A stretch of DNA of 48,565 bases from an uncultured Bacteroides sp. (lineage in GTDB: Bacteria > Bacteroidota > Bacteroidia > Bacteroidales > Bacteroidaceae). Location: positions 1-48,565 of the forward strand of contig NZ_CAJLKP010000046.1 in assembly GCF_905207245.1 (NCBI RefSeq). Reading direction: 5' to 3'. Under the pieces are notes generated by a model. It was not told the DNA's origin. It saw nothing but the letters and a program-made list of their open reading frames with translations, and ran no database searches. The position numbers were made by a program, and so were the translations under genes. Below, in pieces: positions 44,163 to 48,565 of the stretch. Every line of letters begins with the position of its first letter. Position 1 is the first letter of the stretch.

Positions 44163-47100
44163 TTAGAAAGTAACGTTAATACCGAAGCTGAAAGTAAACG
44201 GTGTCAAATAAGCGTAAGAAGGCCATTCAGGGTCAAAACTGGTATACTTATCAGCTCCCCAGAATTTCTTCAACGTAAAAACATTATCAGCAGAAACATA
44301 CAGACGCAGATTCTTCATATACATCTTCTCAGTAAGGTGAGCAGGGAAAGTATACCCCAGCTCTATATTTCTCAATTTAATGTACGAACCATCTTCTACA
44401 AAATAAGAAGAGAAGCGCTGCTCATTGTTAGAGGTATTGTTTGTAATGGCTGGAATATCGGAACCTGAGTTGCTGGGTGACCAAGCGCCCAACATGCGGG
44501 TAGCATGATTCTTCCAAGCCGGATTCGTATAAAGCCAAATGTCGCTTTCCTTTTTCCAGTCACTGTTCACGTCGTTACCAAACAATCCTTCGAAAAACAA
44601 ATTTAAGTCAAAGCCTTTGTAAGCGAAGTCAAAGTTAAGCCCACCGAAGAAATCTGGATCAGAACAGCCTATCCAGGTTCTATCATATGTTTCGTTGATT
44701 ACGCCGTCACCGTCCAAGTCTTTATAACGAATACGTCCGATTGCTTTGCCTGGCTGATCAGCATGAGCGTCGACTTCTTCCTGTGTGCGGAAGATACCAT
44801 CGGCAACCAGACCATACATAGTGTTTGGTGAGCGTCCCAGAATCAAATCATGCACACCGTCACCTGCATATTTGTTGATTACATTGGAGGGGAGTTCAGT
44901 CAACTCTGTTTTGTATGTACCAATGTTAGCCGTAATTGCCCATTGGAAATCATTAGTAGGTTCACTTCTGAAAGTCAAAGCAAATTCTACACCCTGGTTG
45001 TTCATACTTGCACCGTTAATCCATGGCTCACCACCTTCACCCATTGCAGCAATGTATGGAGTCTGTACAAGAATATCTTTAGTTTTCTTGTTGTAATAAT
45101 CGAAAGAACCCGTCAAGCGTTGATTGAAAAAACCGAAATCAATACCAACGTTAGTTTGCTTTGTAGTCTCCCACTTCAAATCAGGATTGCCGAGCCAAGT
45201 TCTTCTATAGCCCGATTGTAGATTACCGGTTTCTTGGCCTTCAATGGGGTAAGCTGTATCAAAATAACTGGTAGTAAACGGAGTCGTTGTATAACCACGA
45301 GGTAATCCTTGTACACTACCGTTAGCACCCCAACTGAGGCGTAGCTTCAAATCGGACAGCCAGTCGGTCTCTTCCATAAAAGCTTCATCCTTGATTCTCC
45401 AGCCGACCGAAAATGCAGGAAATACAGCATAGCGATTGTTAGCACCGAATAAAGAAGAACCATCACGACGCACTGTAGCAGACAGTAAATACTTGCCAGC
45501 GTATGAGTAATTAGCCTTAGCGAAGAGTGAGAAATAAGCATATTCGTCAGCCGAGCTACCTAGGGTAATTTCACTACCAGTAGCTACACCAAGATGGGCG
45601 AAATCACGATCTTCCAAATAAAGACCTTCTCTTTTAGCAGAAAACCCTTCCTGTACATATCGGGTGAATTCAGTACCCAACACAGCATCAATGTGGTGCT
45701 TACCCAAACTTTGATTATAAGATAAAGTATTGGTCCATACGTAACTCAACGGGTGAGACTGATTGTTACTTACATAATTTTTAGTATTACCTCTGAAACC
45801 TGTCTCTACAAAGGCGCCATCTATTGCCCTGCTGTAGGAGTTGCCATAATCCACCCCGAACTGGGTTCTGGCCGAGATTCCGTTCCAAATATTTACATCC
45901 ATAAAGATATCACCGACGATTTTTACGTAGTTGCTGATGTTATCCTTACCCATTGTCATCATACGAACCGGATTATTGATATCATCAAGTCCAGCTGGGC
46001 CAGCCCAGTTACCATTTACATCGTAAACAGGAACAATGGACGGCATGATCATAGCATTAAAAGTTTGATATTGGTCTTTATACTGCAAATAAGATATAGC
46101 TAGGTTTTCGCCTACTTTTACACGGTCTTTAATCAGACTGTATTCTGTGTTGGCACGTACAGAATATTTTTTAAAAAAGGAATGTATCTGCGTACCTTGA
46201 TTGTTGGAGTACCCCAATGAAAATAAGCTCTTAGCCTTTTCAGTGCCATTGGAAATCGTGATTTGGTGATTGGTCAACAAAGCAGTGCGAAATATTTCAT
46301 CCATCCAATCCGTATCAGCAGTTCTCACCAAATGGTCGTTATCCAAAAAATCTTTTGTCCGCATGCCGTCCATCACTAGCATACCATTTTCACCCCTATG
46401 ATAGTCATACTCGTAGCCATTTGGAAAAAGTAGGGCCGATCCGTAAGCCCATTCGTCATAGGCAGCAGCGCGGAAAGCAGCGATACCAAATTGTTCCGTG
46501 TTCATCATCTCTGGTTTATTCAGTATCTTGCTGACAGAAACGCTACCATTATAATCGATGGTAGTCTTGCCAACCTTACCTTTCTTGGTCTGAATTAAGA
46601 TTACACCGCCAGAAGCTCGTGCGCCATAAATAGAAGCGGAAGCAGCATCCTTCAAGACCTGGATGGACTCAATATCACCCGAGTTGATATCACGAAGATT
46701 CAGGTTCTGCGTCGGCATACCATCCAATACGATCAGAGGGGTCACAGCACCAGATAAAGAAGATAGCCCACGAATCTGGATACCTACACTTTCGGCTGGG
46801 TTACCACCATTGGTCGTAATCTTTACACCGGCCATCTTACCTTGCAAAGACTTCATGGCATTGGCAGAAGTATTCTTGATATCTTTTGCATCGGCCATAG
46901 ATACGGAACCTGTCAGGTCTGCCTTTCTCTGACTCATGTAGCCAGTATATACTACAACTTCAGAAAGCATTGTAGCATCACTCTTCATAACAACATCCAA
47001 ACTCTTCAGACCTTTAACAGGATGTTCTTCTGTGCTCTGACCGATATAAGAAAATACCAATATTGCATCATCAGAAGGTATTCTTATTGAATATCTTCCT

Positions 47101-47369
47101 TCCACATCAGTTGTAGTACCTATAGCAGTTCCTTTAACAATGACATTCACTCCAATAAGAGGCTCATTAGTACCTTCTTCTAACACAGTTCCTTGTATTA
47201 TTCTCGCTTGTTGGATCTCATTGGATGTATTGATGCCGTGTTCAGATACTTGAGTAGATTCATTTGCCAACTTAGCAGTTGCAGGAAATACATTGTCTCC
47301 CGCATACACTGCTAATGATAACATTGATGCCAATGCTATGAAACCATTTCTTTTAAAAGAAATTCTCAT
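44163..47369 (-). CDS. SusC-like TonB-dependent outer-membrane transporter
   Basis: A 1068-aa transporter. Signal peptide near the start (MRISFKRNGFIALASMLSLAVYA), a carboxypeptidase-regulatory-like domain at about 55-135 (IIQGTVLEEGTNEPLIGVNVIVKGT), the TonB-box-linked SEVVVYTGYMSQRKADLTGSV segment, plug motifs MKSLQGKMAGVKI, IQIRGLSS and VLKDAASASIYGARASGGVILIQTKKG, and a barrel ending in SFGINVTF. No STN domain. It should import oligosaccharides released by the surface enzymes of this PUL. It lies 64 bases after the upstream GH172 gene, so the operon promoter is probably beyond the right edge. Confidence 0.97.
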   Translation of the reverse strand: MRISFKRNGFIALASMLSLAVYAGDNVFPATAKLANESTQVSEHGINTSNEIQQARIIQGTVLEEGTNEPLIGVNVIVKGTAIGTTTDVEGRYSIRIPSDDAILVFSYIGQSTEEHPVKGLKSLDVVMKSDATMLSEVVVYTGYMSQRKADLTGSVSMADAKDIKNTSANAMKSLQGKMAGVKITTNGGNPAESVGIQIRGLSSLSGAVTPLIVLDGMPTQNLNLRDINSGDIESIQVLKDAASASIYGARASGGVILIQTKKGKVGKTTIDYNGSVSVSKILNKPEMMNTEQFGIAAFRAAAYDEWAYGSALLFPNGYEYDYHRGENGMLVMDGMRTKDFLDNDHLVRTADTDWMDEIFRTALLTNHQITISNGTEKAKSLFSLGYSNNQGTQIHSFFKKYSVRANTEYSLIKDRVKVGENLAISYLQYKDQYQTFNAMIMPSIVPVYDVNGNWAGPAGLDDINNPVRMMTMGKDNISNYVKIVGDIFMDVNIWNGISARTQFGVDYGNSYSRAIDGAFVETGFRGNTKNYVSNNQSHPLSYVWTNTLSYNQSLGKHHIDAVLGTEFTRYVQEGFSAKREGLYLEDRDFAHLGVATGSEITLGSSADEYAYFSLFAKANYSYAGKYLLSATVRRDGSSLFGANNRYAVFPAFSVGWRIKDEAFMEETDWLSDLKLRLSWGANGSVQGLPRGYTTTPFTTSYFDTAYPIEGQETGNLQSGYRRTWLGNPDLKWETTKQTNVGIDFGFFNQRLTGSFDYYNKKTKDILVQTPYIAAMGEGGEPWINGASMNNQGVEFALTFRSEPTNDFQWAITANIGTYKTELTELPSNVINKYAGDGVHDLILGRSPNTMYGLVADGIFRTQEEVDAHADQPGKAIGRIRYKDLDGDGVINETYDRTWIGCSDPDFFGGLNFDFAYKGFDLNLFFEGLFGNDVNSDWKKESDIWLYTNPAWKNHATRMLGAWSPSNSGSDIPAITNNTSNNEQRFSSYFVEDGSYIKLRNIELGYTFPAHLTEKMYMKNLRLYVSADNVFTLKKFWGADKYTSFDPEWPSYAYLTPFTFSFGINVTF

Positions 47370-47433
47370 AATACTTTGATTTAATAGTTAATAAAAATTC
47401 ATTGTGATTGTATATATCAAGTATACGCTGTTC

Positions 47434-48565
47434 TTACCATCTTGGAATTTCTAAATCATCTTTGCTTGGCAAGATTGGAAACTTAACATGTGGTTCAGTT
47501 TGATACCAAAAAGAAGTTGATGAAATATCAGATTTTTGATTGTTATAACGACCATCATGGCGCCAACCTAAATCCTGTATTGTAACTTTCAAATCTTTAT
47601 CAAAGCGTATGGGGTCCAAAATATGCCAGCGATAGAGTCCAAAGGCAGTAACTGCACGATAGAGTCCATCTGGACGGATGACCTGATGCATTCCGGCATA
47701 AGGAGTAGTAAACTCTTGGTATTGGCGAGTTTTGGGATTTTCAAAGTTGTATGAACCACAGAAATAATCTTCTGCTCCAGTTCCGCAAATAGTAGGATAT
47801 TCTTTATCACCGTCCATGTAGAATTTTATCTCGCCTTCGCCCCACCAGCAATTATCATTCACACGCCAAGCCAAATAAGTGCCTACATACTGGCCTTTGC
47901 CTTTTACGCCATCTATCAATGTGTGCAATGAACCTTTAGTGGGATTAGAACGACGGAATTGTGCATGGAAATAAGCTTCATCTTCAGGAATATCGGTTAA
48001 TGTGTAGTTAATTTGGTAGTACAAACGCATTTCTTCAGCAGTATTTATATTTTCCAATGTGATGCGTGCTTTTTTACGGAAAGGCATTTTCCAGTAGCAG
48101 TTGAAAGCACTACCTGGATTTACGCAAACGGCCAAAGAAGATAGTTGTGCATATTCATTATATGCGCTACAAAAGAAGTCGCCTACCGGACATTCAACAG
48201 ATGGTTCTTTCTCATCATCCCAATACATTCTGATAATAGAAAAGCGCCAATTACCTGTTGGTGTCATCCAAATTTGCTGAATAGCTCCAGGGCCTTCGAT
48301 TTCAGCAATTGTCATTGTTTCGCCGGGCTTTACAATAATGAATGGATTTACTTTCCAGCCTTTGCCTAAATCTTTAGCCGCATGATGCGCATTAGCTTGA
48401 TTAGGTTTATCTTTATCCCTTACCGGATCGGCCATACTACCCTTGCCTTTTTCGCCGGTAAAGTTTTCAGGACTGATGGAGCGGGTTTTTGCATTAGATA
48501 ATCTCGACAGATTACCCATATTCATGTCAAGTCCATTGAAGTTTTGAGCATAAACGCTCACTGCA
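47434..48565 (-). CDS. GH172 (DUF2961) glycoside hydrolase, 5' end cut by window edge
   Basis: At least 376 codons. The frame runs open to the edge; the first residues read AVSVYAQN, the end of a signal peptide, so the true start lies outside. DUF2961 blocks: GKGSMADPVRDKDKPNQANAHHAAKDLGKGW, EGPGAIQQIWMT, RMYWDDEKEPSVECPVGDFF, WWGEGEIKFYMDG and GTGAEDYFCGSYNF, the last two carrying the putative catalytic glutamates. Their spacing is one residue longer than in the second copy, and the N-terminal block differs strongly, so the two are paralogues of different subgroups. The frame's apparent GTG start at 48561 is an edge artefact. It is the most upstream gene of the PUL in the window. Confidence 0.88.
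   Translation of the reverse strand, partial: AVSVYAQNFNGLDMNMGNLSRLSNAKTRSISPENFTGEKGKGSMADPVRDKDKPNQANAHHAAKDLGKGWKVNPFIIVKPGETMTIAEIEGPGAIQQIWMTPTGNWRFSIIRMYWDDEKEPSVECPVGDFFCSAYNEYAQLSSLAVCVNPGSAFNCYWKMPFRKKARITLENINTAEEMRLYYQINYTLTDIPEDEAYFHAQFRRSNPTKGSLHTLIDGVKGKGQYVGTYLAWRVNDNCWWGEGEIKFYMDGDKEYPTICGTGAEDYFCGSYNFENPKTRQYQEFTTPYAGMHQVIRPDGLYRAVTAFGLYRWHILDPIRFDKDLKVTIQDLGWRHDGRYNNQKSDISSTSFWYQTEPHVKFPILPSKDDLEIPRW

Noticed and set aside
48559..48561. GTG as start codon of the edge-cut GH172 gene
   Set aside because: The frame is open to the window edge and the first residues look like the end of a signal peptide (SVYAQN), so the real start lies outside.
1..48565. tRNA, rRNA, CRISPR arrays, insertion sequences, phage genes
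   Set aside because: No cloverleaf-like sequence, regular repeat-spacer pattern, transposase or integrase ORF was seen in any intergenic region or frame.

Overview
The window looks like a chromosomal segment of a gut Bacteroides-type bacterium (order Bacteroidales). The evidence is two SusC/SusD pairs, two hybrid two-component regulators, -7 boxes of the TAnnTTTG type and no Shine-Dalgarno sequences. Housekeeping genes (nadA, leuS, rdgB, an RNA methyltransferase) alternate with polysaccharide utilisation loci (PULs). I saw no tRNA, rRNA, CRISPR array, insertion sequence or phage gene.

Left part (1-12.3 kb): a hybrid sensor/regulator (130-4002, minus) probably serves a PUL beyond the left edge. 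It is followed by a SulP anion transporter, a flavin reductase-like protein, a radical SAM enzyme, a helix-hairpin-helix/beta-barrel protein, a DUF4294 protein, a SpoU-type RNA methyltransferase and nadA. The AT-rich DNA around the methyltransferase gene (about 10.1-11.3 kb) carries an unusual cluster of DnaA-box-like 9-mers, and the methyltransferase and nadA diverge from it. It is a candidate replication origin, unproven.

Middle (12.4-24.3 kb): a small PUL with susC, susD, two secreted alpha/beta-hydrolase esterases and, convergently, a hybrid two-component regulator. It has no glycoside hydrolase. A signal-peptide-only ORF before the first esterase looks like the stump of another secreted enzyme. 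A role in removing feruloyl or acetyl esters from decorated hemicellulose is inferred.

24.3-32.3 kb: housekeeping block with a PorZ-like propeller protein, rdgB, a YitT-family membrane protein, leuS and, divergently, an EamA transporter. The 563-base leuS/EamA intergenic region holds a strong promoter followed by its own terminator, so it may encode a small RNA.

Right part (32.5 kb to the right edge, all minus): a second PUL, read from right to left as GH172 (DUF2961, cut by the edge), SusC, SusD, a small lipoprotein, GH116, GH172, DUF4185/GH183 and a GH38 alpha-mannosidase. GH172, GH183 and GH116 together match the enzyme set I recall from the bacterial D-arabinan degradation literature. 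The added alpha-mannosidase would suit a mannosylated target such as mycobacterial lipoarabinomannan. This is the most interesting system in the window. A 39-codon remnant of a third DUF2961 gene lies between the second GH172 gene and the DUF4185 gene.
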